The notes beneath the pieces were generated by a model. That model did no database searches. It was not told where the DNA came from and saw only the letters and a list, made by a program, of their open reading frames with translations. A stretch of 64,000 nt of DNA from Gari tellinella. Lineage: Eukaryota > Mollusca > Bivalvia > Cardiida > Psammobiidae. Positions 11,399-21,447 of the stretch are shown in pieces (the stretch's first letter is position 1; each line of letters opens with the position of its first letter). The stretch lies in contig OV277870.1 of the NCBI GenBank assembly GCA_922989275.2, positions 23,518,742 to 23,582,741 of the forward strand, read 5' to 3'. Made by a program: the position numbers and the translations under genes.

Positions 11399-11468
11399 AT
11401 GACGTCGTTTCTAATGCCACCGATGACGTAATTGTGACGTAATAAAGGTGACGTAATAACTAACGTCA
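11399..11468 (-). promoter_or_regulatory. Cluster of five CRE/ATF-type sites upstream of the candidate start codon
   Basis: ACGT-cored sites at 11399-11406 (ATGACGTC), 11424-11431, 11435-11442 and 11449-11456 (TGACGTAA each), and about 11463-11468 (ACGTCA). They lie 70-140 bp upstream of the ATG at 11329 on the minus strand. A TATA-like CTATATG is about 30-40 bp before the ATG. TGACGT sites bind CREB/ATF-type bZIP factors in animals; their use here is inference. Confidence 0.5.
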
Positions 11469-11713
11469 TGCGACGACGATCTTACGGAATGGCAAAAAAA
11501 AAAAATAACAAAATTAAAACTAAGCCCTTCACTGCCTTATCGCAAGACAATAGTTATTTGAAAACAGTTTGGATCCTTAACTGACGACGCGTAACGTTAA
11601 AATGTGCGTTAATAAAATGTGCGTTAAAACAACGTCTTAAAAGCGTTTCTGGCCTTTATTTAGTACAAATAAATAAAACTGTTGCTTGGTTACTATAATT
11701 TGCAAAGTTATTG

Positions 11714-11729
11714 CCCCCCCCCCCCCCCC
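11714..11729. repeat. Poly-C tract of 16
   Basis: Sixteen consecutive C between AGTTATTG and GTAAAG. The length may be a sequencing uncertainty. Confidence 0.9.
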
Positions 11730-11768
11730 GTAAAGTATCCAGTGTTGATGATTAACGATAAACATGTA

Positions 11769-12128
11769 CAACGCTCCTTCTCTACAACGTCACCCAACGG
11801 GACACCAAAAATGTGTGCGTTGTTCGGGGGAAGTCGTTATAGGGAGGGAATTTGATTTGCATTTGCAAACAGCTTTAAACCAGATCAGACGCCGCGTAAC
11901 GCGACGTCTGACCTGGATTCCAGCTGTTTGTCACTCGTCATTCTGGTTTTTTTTCTATCAGAATGTCCAATATATTAATTTGAGAAAACCAGCAGACGAC
12001 AATTTCAAGCAGACGATATTGAAGCCGGGAAAGCTTAAGATATAATTGTCTTGGTTGGGGAACAGCGGCAAGGGTCATTGTAAGGAGGGAGTCGTTGTTG
12101 GGAGGGCCGTTGTAGAGAGCGAGCGCTG
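11769..12128. mobile_element. C-family MITE (TA-type), complete
   Basis: TA-flanked inverted ends: CAACGCTCCTTCTCTACAAC on the left, GTTGTAGAGAGCGAGCGCTG on the right. A near-perfect hairpin (AACAGCTTTAAACCAGATC.., GACGCCGCGTAACGCGACGTC) lies at about 11865-11932. One minisatellite-type unit is present in reverse orientation at about 12060-12110. Confidence 0.75.
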
Positions 12129-12301
12129 TATATGGATGTGGTAAACTCTGGCACAGACGGACACACACACACACGGGATGTAGAACTATACTTTATAATG
12201 CCTTACGAGTTTATTCTGCTTTGTCTTTTTCATCAAAGGAGCCTTCTGAATTGGTCTACGCTCTTTGCATAGGACAAGTTAGTTTGCTCCGTGTGTGCTT
12301 T

Positions 12302-12580
12302 GGGGCCTCCGTGGCCTAGTGGTATAGTCACTGTGACTTACATCACTAAGCTCATCACCGCTTTGAGTTCGAATCCCAGTAGGGTCGTTCGGATTTTTCA
12401 TGTGGGGAAGCCTTCCAGCTGGCTTGCGGAAGGTCGGTGGTTCTACCCAGTTGCCAATTTGTGCATGAAACAGTGCATAAAGGACGTCTGGGGTCTTCCT
12501 CCACCTGTAATTAGCTGGACGTCGCGATATGACTGAAATACTGTTGAACGCGACGTAAAATCAAAACAAATCAAATCAAA
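12302..12580 (+). mobile_element. RUDI-like tRNA-derived SINE
   Basis: The 5' part is tRNA-like with an A box (GTGGCCTAGTGGTAT) and a B box (GAGTTCGAATCCC), as needed for RNA polymerase III. The body contains GGAAGGTCGGTGGTTCTACC and GGGGTCTTCCTCCACC, which I recall as typical of the bivalve RUDI/BivaMD type SINEs. The 3' end is CGCGACGTAAAATC followed by a CAAAT-rich tail. A perfect 14-bp target duplication, TCCGTGTGTGCTTT, lies at 12288-12301 and 12581-12594. The perfect duplication suggests fairly recent insertion. The family name rests on memory of the body motifs. Confidence 0.85.
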
Positions 12581-12712
12581 TCCGTGTGTGCTTTTAAATG
12601 ACGAGTATACTCGTCGATGGGTTCAATGACTTAGTATGTGGATGTACTTGGTCATATATATGTTAGGTACAAACAAGAAATACCTTTAAATCGGAAAATC
12701 GGTAGTTTCCCA

Positions 12713-13322
12713 CGGCCGCCGTACGGCGGCCGCACGGCTGCCGCACGGCGTATACCCATATTTCACAGGCCGTAGAGGTCGCCGTAGAATTATAACGCGG
12801 AGTTATAACATTTTTTAATTCCTACGGCGGCCGTAGAAAACACTCGCCGCAGAGTGGTTCTACGGCTGCCGTACGGTGGCCGTACGGCCGCCGTAACTCA
12901 ATTGTTACTTTTCTTATTGTGCATTTGTACTTTTGTTCATACATGTAAAACATGTGTATTATTAAAAATGGGTTTAGATGTTCTTAAGTGCTGTCCTAAT
13001 GTGTCCATTGAGTTCACGGTGTAGTTGGACTGATATGAGTTGCGTGAACATGTAGCAAAACCAAGTAATGTAGCAGGAGCAGCATTTTGATTGCAGAGAA
13101 TCTGGTGGAGGTTCCACGGCTGCCGTACGGCGACCGCACGGCGGCCGTACGGTGGCCGCAGGTTTTTTAACCTAAAAAAATAGAAACTCGCCGTGCGGCA
13201 GCCGCAGCAAATGTGAGCGCAACACACGGCGGCCGTAGGAATTCTGCGGCGGCCGGGGAATTGCTACTCGCCGTAGAAACAACAAGCCGTGCGGCCGCCG
13301 TACGGCAGCCGCAGCAAATGTG
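12713..13322. repeat. GC-rich CGGCCG palindrome clusters
   Basis: Two clusters (12713-12898 and 13108-13322) of short interlocking motifs such as GGCCGCCGTACGGCGGCCGC, in both orientations, in otherwise AT-rich DNA. The 20-base string CGGCAGCCGCAGCAAATGTG occurs twice in the second cluster. Origin unknown. Confidence 0.7.
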
Positions 13323-13344
13323 AGCGAGGCATAATACACAAACA

Positions 13345-13470
13345 GCCTCCGAGGTTATAAAGCTTTTCACTTGAGTCTAAAATCGTTCCCAAGTATTTGA
13401 TTGGTCAGATTTGAGCCTAGGCTTGGGAACACACTCAGACTCAACTGAAACTCTTTATAACCTCGGAGCC
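13345..13470. repeat. CCAAT-bearing palindromic element
   Basis: Perfect outer arms CCTCCGAGGTTATAAAG and CTTTATAACCTCGGAG, then AGTCT..AGACTCAACT and an inner GATTGGTCAGATTTGAGCC on one side only. The second inner arm is shortened. Confidence 0.6.
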
Positions 13471-13629
13471 AGGTCTCCAGATTTTATTTAAACCCATTTA
13501 TGCCTGAATATTTCAATGAACTCTCCCTGTGTGCTTGCTGGGATATTTTATTATAGATAGGCAAGGGTTACATGTATCTACGGAAACTGCAACATTTTAT
13601 CCATACAGCAGAACTTATCAGGTGCAAGA

Positions 13630-13697
13630 GCAAACAGTGATGACCCTTTTGAGACGCCGCGTAATGCGGCGTCTCAAAAGGGTCATCACTGTCTGCT
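13630..13697. repeat. GACGCCG-type hairpin with a different arm
   Basis: Near-perfect palindrome: CAAACAGTGATGACCCTTTT arm and a GAGACGCCGCGTAATGCGGC centre. The outer AAACAGTG and inner GACGCCG parts match other cassettes; the middle of the arm differs. Confidence 0.7.
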
Positions 13698-13919
13698 AAT
13701 GTCCCCTTTAAAGTACACTTGGCGTATTGGGTTAGATCTAAATCCTGGTTTTCTCATCTCTGATTTAACCAATTCTCCATTGAAACATCAACTGAAAAAT
13801 TCAACCGTTTCTAATAAAGTTAAGTCTATTTTTGACTGTTCATGTTTTTTTTAACAATTTATTTTAAATGACAGATAGTACGTGTGTACTCTTCCCATGA
13901 ACCCTATTTGAAAAGAACA

Positions 13920-14174
13920 CAGGGCTGCCATTAGTTGACATGAAAAATCATAAGATTTCCAAATTTGCATTTTTCAAGTGCAATTTTTTACGAATCGTAC
14001 CTTCACCCCATCGCCTGTTTCTAGTTTTGTTGACACGTGACTACTTAAAGCAGGCCGAAAATAAAGCAGAATGCGCCTGCAGGCGCATTCTGTTTTACTT
14101 TCAGCCTGCTTTAAGCTACCATGTACTAGAAAAAATCCGAAGATTTAGGAAAAATCCGGAGAAATGGCAGCCCT
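13920..14174. mobile_element. K-family element carrying a P1-type hairpin
   Basis: Inverted ends CAGGGCTGCCATT and AATGGCAGCCCT surround a perfect P1 stem-loop (GCAGAATGCGCCTGCAGGCG) at about 14040-14113. It is flanked not by a short target duplication but by a 32-bp direct repeat (13888-13919 and 14175-14206, one mismatch). Confidence 0.7.
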
Positions 14175-14778
14175 ACTCTTCACATGAACCCTATTTGAAA
14201 AGAACAAGTAAAGTCGTTACTAGGGTTCAATGTCAGTGTGTTCATATTCACTCACACTAATCAACACATGATCTACTGTACTTCAATACTTTTTGCTAGA
14301 ATGTACATTTCCTGTACCACTAAAGTTTAAATAGCCTACATGCACGTGACTTATAACCAGATGGAAGTAACGTCAATACAAGACAGTCAATATCAATATT
14401 TGGTACAGTCTTGTGGATGAGTGGGAATAGAATTTTGGTGTCTTCGTCAGTATGGGATTGGGGAGGGGTATATGGATTCCATTGGACCCCCCCCCCCTTC
14501 CACCACCACATTCTCCTTCAGACGGAAGTAAAGTCAATTAAAGAAAGTAAATATAGGATCAGAGTGTGGCAACATTTTGGTACCTATGTAAGAGTATGAA
14601 GGGGGTTATTGGCGCTTCTGCAGGATGGTTCGGGTGGGGAATATGGACTCGATCGGACACCCCACACTCCTTCAGAAAAATAGCTGTAATATCAACCACT
14701 GAAATTCCTGTTTCCAGCAAAGTCGAGTCAATTCTTGACTATTTAGGGCTCATGTTTACAATATATCACAAATGAAAA

Positions 14779-14842
14779 GCAGTGCAGACCCTGATCAGCG
14801 GGCTCCTTTAGGAGCCCTCTGATCTGGAGCCACACTGTTTGC
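14779..14842. repeat. P3-type hairpin remnant
   Basis: GCAGTGCAGACCCTGATCAG arm with GGGCTCCTTTAGGAGCCC centre; a P3 right-flank remnant follows (AAGTGTACTTTTC). No complete ends found. Confidence 0.55.
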
Positions 14843-15087
14843 ATAGAACAAGTGTACTTTTCGCAAGTTACACTGTTTCTAAAGGATGCATAAATCAATA
14901 AATGAGTGGCAAGGGGATAACAGGTTAACAAGTCATTGTCTTTAACTGTTTAGTTGCTTTGAGGCCTGCATATAGAGTTTGCATTTCCTTTAAATTTATT
15001 AAGTATTCCATGGGTTATGCCCCATTTAGTTTATATAGTTTGCAGCATAACTTGTATTTTTCAAATAGAAGAAACTTCAAGATGGCT

Positions 15088-15155
15088 GTCAAACAGTTTG
15101 GATCCAGATCAGATGCCACGTTACCCGGCGTCTGATCTGGATCCAAACTGTTTGC
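15088..15155. repeat. GACGCCG-type hairpin cassette
   Basis: TCAAACAGTTTGGATCCAGA arm and ATGCCACGTTACCCGGCGTC centre; nearly perfect arms. Confidence 0.65.
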
Positions 15156-15251
15156 AGAAATCAGTCCAGTCGAGATCAGCAGGAAAAGGATAAATTAGGT
15201 ACAGTAAAACCTCTCTATTACGACGATTGAATTGTGTGTTTTTTATTAGCT

Positions 15252-15807
15252 GTTTAACCCATTTCCCCATAAATACGCCTACAATTTATTCCTTCACTGA
15301 AGAAAATAGTTTCCTTTTATACAGTAATGAATATCTATCTTGAGAAATATTTTCTATATCCTAGCACATAATAGCTTAAAGGGGCTCGCAACCGGATTTA
15401 GCATTAAAAATAGTAATTTGTAAATATATGTCAAATGCTTATATAAATGGGTAAGATTTAGTTTAGGATAATAAATTCTATTAAAAAATGCATTTCAAAA
15501 AAGAAGAAAAGAAGAAGCTCTGGTGGGATTCGAACCCGTGACCCTCCATGCGGAGACAAACATGAAAAATGAGGAAACGCCTTTATCCCCTTGGCTACCA
15601 GCGCTCTCTATACATTAAGTACCGAATTAACGTACTTCACTGGTAGCGATTGATGGTACTTTATTCGGCTCGGGTTTATGTCTGAGCCCGTGTAGAGAAG
15701 CAACAACAACAACTATACCGTTAAGGCCTATTCTGCTTTACTTTCAACCTGCTTTAAGTGATCATCTTTCTTTAAAACTAGGAACACACTACGGGGTAAT
15801 GGGTTAA
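15252..15807. mobile_element. P1-family element interrupted by a T element
   Basis: Left part 15252-15373 (TTAACCCATTTCCCCATA onward) and right part 15724-15807 (ending GGGGTAATGGGTTAA). The left hairpin arm between the stem-base TTAA and the loop TTAA has been replaced by the T element. Confidence 0.6.
15373..15727 (-). mobile_element. T-family element with tRNA-like segment, inverted copy
   Basis: TTAA at both edges; starts AGGGGCTCGCAACCGGATTT. Reads in reverse relative to the copies at 19617 and 26302, and its far end is truncated near CTATACCG. The tRNA-like part (minus strand, about 15520-15608) has an A-box-like TAGCCAAGGGG and a B box GGGTTCGAATCC. Its middle differs from the tRNA-like part of the other copies. 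Confidence 0.6.
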
Positions 15808-16161
15808 GACAGGTGACAGCTAAAGCAATATGACAGTAAAACAGAAAGCTCCCTTAGGAGCTTTCTGTTTTACTGTCACTTTGCTTTAAGCAATCATCTG
15901 TCTTTTATACCATCAATTAGCCTTTGTTTAAGTGGTCGTAATAGAGAGGTTTTAAAATATCTGGAAAGAAAACGCTGAACACCTATGCACTAGATTTTTT
16001 TTTTAATTTCATTAAACAAACAATGTTTCCTAGCATCAATATTCTGTAAGCCAAAACAAATGTTTAACATAATCATTATTCCACATAAACACAAGTAAAT
16101 AGAGTGACTGAGTGATTGAACGATGATGATACATTAGACAAGCTAGTGGATGATGACTATA

Positions 16162-16190
16162 ATGATGATGATGATGATGATGATGATGAT
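16162..16190. repeat. GAT trinucleotide microsatellite
   Basis: About nine consecutive GAT units; looser GAT-rich sequence also occurs near 16560-16625 and 125-200. Confidence 0.85.
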
Positions 16191-16312
16191 GGCAGTAAAG
16201 TTGATAGCAAAGAAGATGATACCTACGATTTTAATAATAATGAAGACAGTTGTCAATGGCTAATGCGATAGAGAAATAAGAAGGAAAAAATAATACCAGC
16301 ATCAATGATACT

Positions 16313-16548
16313 GGTGCCCGTTTTACGAAACGTTGTACAATAAAAATGGCTGAAAGTCACATTCTTAAATTTTCAGTAATTGTTTATTTCTCCATCAAAT
16401 CCTGTCTTGTGACATCTCTTTGGAATCGTCTTGAAAAGATGATTCCAAAGAAATGTCACAAGACAGCATTAGATGGAGAAATAAGAAGTTATTTAAAGTT
16501 TTGACTTATGACTGTTTTTGTCGAACGACGTTTTGTAAAACGGGCCCC
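16313..16548. mobile_element. G-family palindromic MITE, full copy
   Basis: Ends GGTGCCCGTTTTACGAAACG and CGTTTTGTAAAACGGGCCC are inverted. The centre is a palindrome around GTGACATCTCTTTGGAATCG with a few mismatches. Confidence 0.7.
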
Positions 16549-16661
16549 TGATGTATTTTTATGATGATTATGATGATGATGATGATGAATGACGATGATG
16601 ATGAATAAGATGAGAACAAGTGATGAAAAAATGATGAAAACCACATCAGGAAGGGTGATTA

Positions 16662-16855
16662 CAGGGCTCCAGATAAGGGCATTATTTTAAAAACTAAAAT
16701 CTTTATTTCTGCATTAAACCCTATGGTGTTACTACTTATTAGAATCGTCTCAAAGAGACGATTCTAAATAAGTAGCAACACCATAGGATTTAGTGCTGAA
16801 ATAAGTGAGAAAATGTTGGTTTTGTTCAGTTAACTCCTTCATATCTTGAGCCCTA
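16662..16855. mobile_element. H-family MITE (copy B counterpart of 225-414)
   Basis: Same ends and same GTGATTA duplication as the copy A element, so it was inserted before the block duplicated. The central CTACTTATTAGAATCGTCTC hairpin is near perfect. Confidence 0.75.
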
Positions 16856-17153
16856 GTGATTAGAATAGGAAACAATACAATGAGACATACAAGAAACTTA
16901 ACCGTCTACATTACACTGCTCAAACTATCAAAGTCTAAATCTAACAATCTATTTAATCTAACCCTTAATTCTTTCACCACTATGTTTAACAGTCTGTTGT
17001 TGACTTGTTATCAAATCTCCATGAGACTAACCCTTTCAACCCTTAATATCTCTTGTGGGTATTTGTCATCCTTTTGGACTCTTCTAGAACAGGTATTTTA
17101 AACCAGTCTACTGTTGCATTTTAGGTATGACAACAAAAACCAATGAAAACAGC

Positions 17154-17220
17154 AAACAGTGCAGACTCTGATTAGAGGGCTCCTATAGGAGCCCCCTTAT
17201 CAGGGTCTACACTGTTTGCA
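17154..17220. repeat. P3-type hairpin (copy B)
   Basis: AAACAGTGCAGACTCTGATT arm with GGGCTCCTATAGGAGCCC centre; counterpart of 711-778. Confidence 0.6.
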
Positions 17221-17320
17221 CATGTAATCAGTAATCTCTACAGAGGGCAATAGGGTTGAAAGGGTTAAGAAGATGACAAAAACAGTTTTGAAAATACGAA
17301 ATACAAGCATTTCATCTTTA

Positions 17321-17570
17321 CAGTGGAGAAGACGTTATTCTTTGTAAATAAATGTGTTTATGCTGAAAAAACTATTTTAATTGCAATCAGTTTGGAGCCT
17401 GATCAGACACTGGGTATCCTGAGTCTTCCACACCTCTGATCAGGCTCAAAACTGTTTGCCACTCAGATGAAAATAAATATTCAGAATTGTCCAAAAGTTT
17501 TCTATATTTTATTACAAGCATTTGCATCTTGTTTGTGTTCAAACCATAAAGAATGGCGTCTTCTCCACAG
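17321..17570. mobile_element. P4-family MITE (copy B)
   Basis: Counterpart of 886-1136 with ends CAGTGGAGAAGACG and CGTCTTCTCCACAG. Confidence 0.65.
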
Positions 17571-17635
17571 TAGCCAATTGTCATCATCACATGCCGAGTA
17601 GTTATAGCCTGACGGTACAGTCAATTACAGATAAA

Positions 17636-17837
17636 CAGGGCTGCCATTTCTTCAGATTTTTCCAAAATCATAGGATTTTTATCTAGCAGATGGTAGTTTC
17701 AAGCTAGCTGTAAGTAAAGCAGAATGCGCCTTATGGCGCATTCTGCTTTATTTTCAACCTGCTTAAAGTAATCACATTTGAAAAATAGAAAATTTGGAAA
17801 CCTTAGAATTTTTCAAAATCAAATTATAGCAGCCCTG
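17636..17837. mobile_element. K-family element with an empty site in copy A
   Basis: Inverted ends CAGGGCTGCCAT and ATAGCAGCCCTG enclose a P1-type stem-loop (GCAGAATGCGCCTTATGGCG). GATAAA precedes and follows it (8 bp, GATAAACA, if the outer CA/TG is read differently). Copy A at about 1196-1203 has a single uninterrupted GATAAACA, the empty site. Confidence 0.8.
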
Positions 17838-17866
17838 GATAAACAAGAACACAGCTAACACGTACT

Positions 17867-18105
17867 GGGGCCCGTTTCATAAAACTTCGTACCACAAATG
17901 TTGTCAAGGTCAGATTATAAAAGTCTCAATTATTATTTATTTCTCCATCTAATCCTGTCTTGTAACATCTCTATGGAATCGTCTTTTCAAGACGATTCCA
18001 AAGAGATGTCACAAGACAGGATTAGATAGAGAAATCAGAAATAAAATGATATTTTAAAGTTTTGAATTCCTACCATATTGCTGTACGTAGCTTTATGAAA
18101 GGGTC
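17867..18105. mobile_element. G-family MITE (copy B)
   Basis: Counterpart of 1226-1464 with the better-preserved left end GGGGCCCGTTTCATAAAAC. Confidence 0.7.
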
Positions 18106-18855
18106 AACTGGATGCTCAACTTCCTCATTCTTGATACTTTAAGTTTACAAAAAAAAATTACATTTTAATTTCTAGCATAAATGAGAAATTTCATTTTAAC
18201 TAAATTCTAAGTCAAAACAAGGGCCTTAACTTTGGAAAGCAAATCACAGGATTACCTGCGCTGCAGTTATGAAACCTCTTTTGATACTGAACAACTATTC
18301 CAAGTTCTAATTTGATATCTTTGATACTAGTTGAGAAATTTATTAAAATCTAATTCTAAGTCAAAACAAGGGCAATAATTCTAGAATTACAAATCACAGA
18401 GTTACCTGCCTTGTTGTAATGAGTTGCCTTTTTGATACTGAACAAGTTTTCAAAGTATCAAATGGAGACCTTTAATAGTTTTTGAGACATGTTGTCTTAC
18501 AATTATTCTAGCCGAAAAACTTAACCGACGAAGATGCTGTAGACAGAGTGACCACAATACATGTAGCTCTATTTTTTCTTCTTTGAAATTCAAGTTAAAA
18601 ATAATTAATTAATATTTTACACAAATGAGATTTAATCTCCATCACTCCAAGTGAAATGGAATATAAGCAAGATTAACATTGATTAGCATTCAAGTTGAAA
18701 CAAAATGGTTCCACATTTCATTAACAAATACCGTTGTCTGCTGTGTTTTTTTCTCAAAGTTACTTATGGGACATTTTGACAGAATAAACATAAAGTAGAG
18801 TGACAACCACTTTGAACCCAAATCAGACACTGAGTTATGCCATGTCTGTTCTTGG

Positions 18856-19107
18856 TTAACCCATTACTCCATACATATGCCTTTTTACGTCTTTAATTTA
18901 TTCCTCCACTGAGGAAAATAGTTTCAATTTATTCAGTCAGAAATATGCAGCATAAGTAATATTTTCTATATTCAAACAGATGATAGCTTAAAGCAGGCTG
19001 AAAGTAAAGCAGAATGTGCCTTAAGGCACATTCTGCTTTACTTTCAACCTGCTTTAAGTAGTCACTTTGTTTCAAAACTCGAAACTGGTTATGGGGTAAA
19101 GGGTTTA
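18856..19107. mobile_element. P1-family MITE, complete
   Basis: TTAACCCATTACTCCATA left end, ATGGGGTAAAGGGTTTAA right end; perfect stem-loop around GCAGAATGTGCCTTAAGGCA. Confidence 0.7.
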
Positions 19108-19252
19108 AACTGTTTGCAAATGTAAGCCAAGTCCTGCTTAGCAATCCAAAGGTATTAATTTTCCCACCCTATAACAACTCCCTCCATACAAAACAAACAA
19201 CCTTTGTCTCCCATTGGGTGTTGTTGTACAGAGGTAGCACTGTACAATATTC

Positions 19253-19503
19253 TTAACCCATTACCCAATAAATACACCTTTTTATGCCTTTAACTTATTC
19301 CTCCAATGAAGAAAATATTGTCAATTTATGCAATCATGAACATGCAACATAAGAAATACTTTATAATTCTTACAGATAGTAGCTTAAAGCAGGCTGAAAG
19401 TAAAGCAGAATGCACCTTAAGGTGCATTCTGCTTTACTTTCAGCCTGCTTTAAGTGGTAACCTGTTTCTAAAACAAGAAACAGGCTATGGGGTAATGGGT
19501 TAA
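19253..19503. mobile_element. P1-family MITE, complete
   Basis: TTAACCCATTACCCAATAAA to ATGGGGTAATGGGTTAA with a perfect stem-loop. It is one of the cleanest copies: terminal CCCATTAC next to TTAA as in piggyBac-type elements. Confidence 0.8.
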
Positions 19504-19616
19504 TTTAACAAGAAGACATAAACAAACTGTATGGCTGGATTGCAAAGCAACAAAGAAATGCATGAAAACAAAAAAAAAACATATTAGGACAAAATAACAA
19601 TACTAAGTCTAAAATC

Positions 19617-20160
19617 TTAAAGGGACTCGCAACCGGATGGTGTACTTGTCAAAATAAAATAAAATACTCAAATAAAACAAATTTGTGGCATTATTTGGCT
19701 TCTGAAATTAAAAAAATATGATCAGTCCAAAAAAAGTCTCAAGAATCGTCACCAAATCTTAGATTTTTAGATATTTTCCATCGTTTTTCTATACCGACTA
19801 GTAGACGGTATAGTTGTTGTTGTTGCTTCTCTACACGGGCTCAGACATAAACCCGAGCCGAATTGTGAAGTTGTATGCACTTTCGATCGCTACACATTGA
19901 AATACGTTAAATCGATCCGAGATAAACGGATAGTTCCGTGGTCCATTGGTCTAAGCGGTTTCCCCTATTTTGCCTTCTGTCCGCCAATGCCGGGCCCCGG
20001 GTTCGAATCCCACCAGAGACCAATATTTTTTTTTATTGAAATACATTTTTTTAAACAGAATTTCTTATCTTAAACTAATTCTTTACCATTTATATAAGCG
20101 TTTGACACATATTTACAAATCACTATTTTTAATGCACCATCTGGTTGCGAGTTGCTTTAA
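19617..20160 (+). mobile_element. T-family element with tRNA-like segment
   Basis: TTAA-bounded, ends AGGGACTCGCAACCGGAT and ATCTGGTTGCGAGTTGC. Inside are a hairpin-like CGGGCTCAGACATAAACCCG and a tRNA-like stretch at 19931-20021 with B box GGGTTCGAATCCC. The tRNA-like part does not form a good acceptor stem, so it is not a functional tRNA gene. About 95 percent like 26302-26847. Confidence 0.65.
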
Positions 20161-20311
20161 ACTGCCTTGCAATATGACCAATAGATTGCACACTGTAATC
20201 AGTATTTCAGATCTTACTAAAATGCCAATTAGTCCATTACCCCATTGCCTGTTTCTAGTTTTGAAGACTGATGACCAATTAATGCATGTTGAAAGTAAAT
20301 CAGAATGTGCC

Positions 20312-20525
20312 TTAACCCTTAGCCTGCCACTCACGACTATAGCTCCATATGCAAACAGCTTGGATCCGGATGAGACGCCGAGTAACTCGGCGTCTCATCC
20401 GGATCCAAGCTGTTTGACACTCAGACAACATTTTCAGCAATTTTGAGCAACTTTGAAGCACATTGAAACTTGAAGCAGACGAGAAATATAGCAGACGACA
20501 ATTTATTTGGTGGGCCAAGGGTTAA
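20312..20525 (+). mobile_element. P2-family MITE
   Basis: TTAACCCTTAGCCTGCCACT to GGGCCAAGGGTTAA; perfect hairpin AGCTTGGATCCGGATGAGAC with a GCCGAGTAACTCGGC centre. Confidence 0.8.
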
Positions 20526-20555
20526 GGTATATTTCCACTTAACTTTCAGTCTGCT

Positions 20556-20769
20556 TTAACCCTTAGCCCGCCAAATAAATTGTTGTCTGCTATATTTCTC
20601 ATCTGCTTCAAGTTTCAAAGTACTTCAAAGTTGCTCAAAATTGCTGAAAATGTTGTCCGAGTGTCAAACAGCTTGGATCCAGATGAGACGCCGAGTTACT
20701 CGGCGTCTCATCCGGATCCAAGCTGTTTGCATATGGAGCTATAGTCGTGACTGGCAGGCTAAGGGTTAA
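20556..20769 (-). mobile_element. P2-family MITE, inverted relative to its neighbour
   Basis: Same element as 20312-20525 in reverse, ending GGCAGGCTAAGGGTTAA. Only about 30 bases separate the two, giving 210-bp inverted arms. Confidence 0.8.
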
Positions 20770-20968
20770 GCTATCATCTGCTAGGATGTAGAAAAACTGC
20801 TTAAGATACATTCTGCTTTACTATTAATGTGCTTTAAGTAGTCATCTACCTTAAAAACTAGAAACTGGCTAGGGGTTAAAGGTATTAGATACCATGTATT
20901 CAACGCTGTACATGAATATTGAATTGTGGTACTTATACTGAGTTAAACAGCTCTTATTGGATACAAAC

Positions 20969-21217
20969 TTAAACCATTTCCCCAATAGAACTTAGAAGAA
21001 CCTTTTAGTGCATTTAATTCATTCCTCAACTAAAGACAAAAGTTCAAATTTGTACAGTTCTGAAAATGCACCATAAGAAAGTTTTTCTCAATTCTAGAAG
21101 ATGATAGCTTAAAACAGGCTGAAAGTAAAGCAGAATGTGCCTTTAGGCACATTCTGCTTTACTTTCAATCTGCTTTACATCTTTAAAACTAGAGACAGGC
21201 TATGGGGTAAATGGTTA
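20969..21217. mobile_element. P1-family MITE
   Basis: TTAAACCATTTCCCCAATAG to ATGGGGTAAATGGTTA, stem-loop GCAGAATGTGCCTTTAGGCA. Confidence 0.65.
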
Positions 21218-21447
21218 CAAGTTTTAAGTACCCCATAACAAAACAGTAGACACTTTCCTGCAGAGCTAAGAAATAAACATAATTATAATTAATAATATGG
21301 CAACAATAATTATGCTAATGTATTTCGCTTCTTTAAGCAAAATTGTTCAACATAATAACAAAGTGTATATATATACAATTAAATACTGACAATACAGTGA
21401 AATATTACCCAATTATGACCACCCAGTAGAAAACTAATGGTAGATGT

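Larger units (their letters stand above)
15202..15954. mobile_element. R-family element hosting nested P1 and T elements
   Basis: TA-flanked left end CAGTAAAACCTCTCTATTAC and right end GTAATAGAGAGGTTTTA. Its own inner hairpin (ACAGAAAGCTCCCTTAGGAG) is at about 15835-15885. A P1 element is inserted at 15252-15807, itself interrupted by a T element. Confidence 0.6.
16439..19008. repeat. Duplicated block, copy B
   Basis: Direct-orientation copy of 1-2360, about 16.4 kb away, with few substitutions. Main differences: a 202-bp K element present only here (17636-17837), small indels, and an intact P1 at the right boundary. An 81-codon frame at 16856-17101 is the same as at 415-660, but this is simply part of the duplicated DNA. 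Confidence 0.85.
20225..20890. mobile_element. Reverse P1 element interrupted by two P2 elements
   Basis: P1 sequence in reverse orientation (CATTACCCCATTGCCTGTTT onward) is broken at the loop TTAA (20312) and at the stem-base TTAA (20556) by P2 elements. P1 sequence resumes after each. Confidence 0.65.

Noticed and set aside
12937..13370. Minus-strand frames of 96 and 67 codons
   Set aside because: They overlap the GC-rich CGGCCG clusters and have no conserved features.
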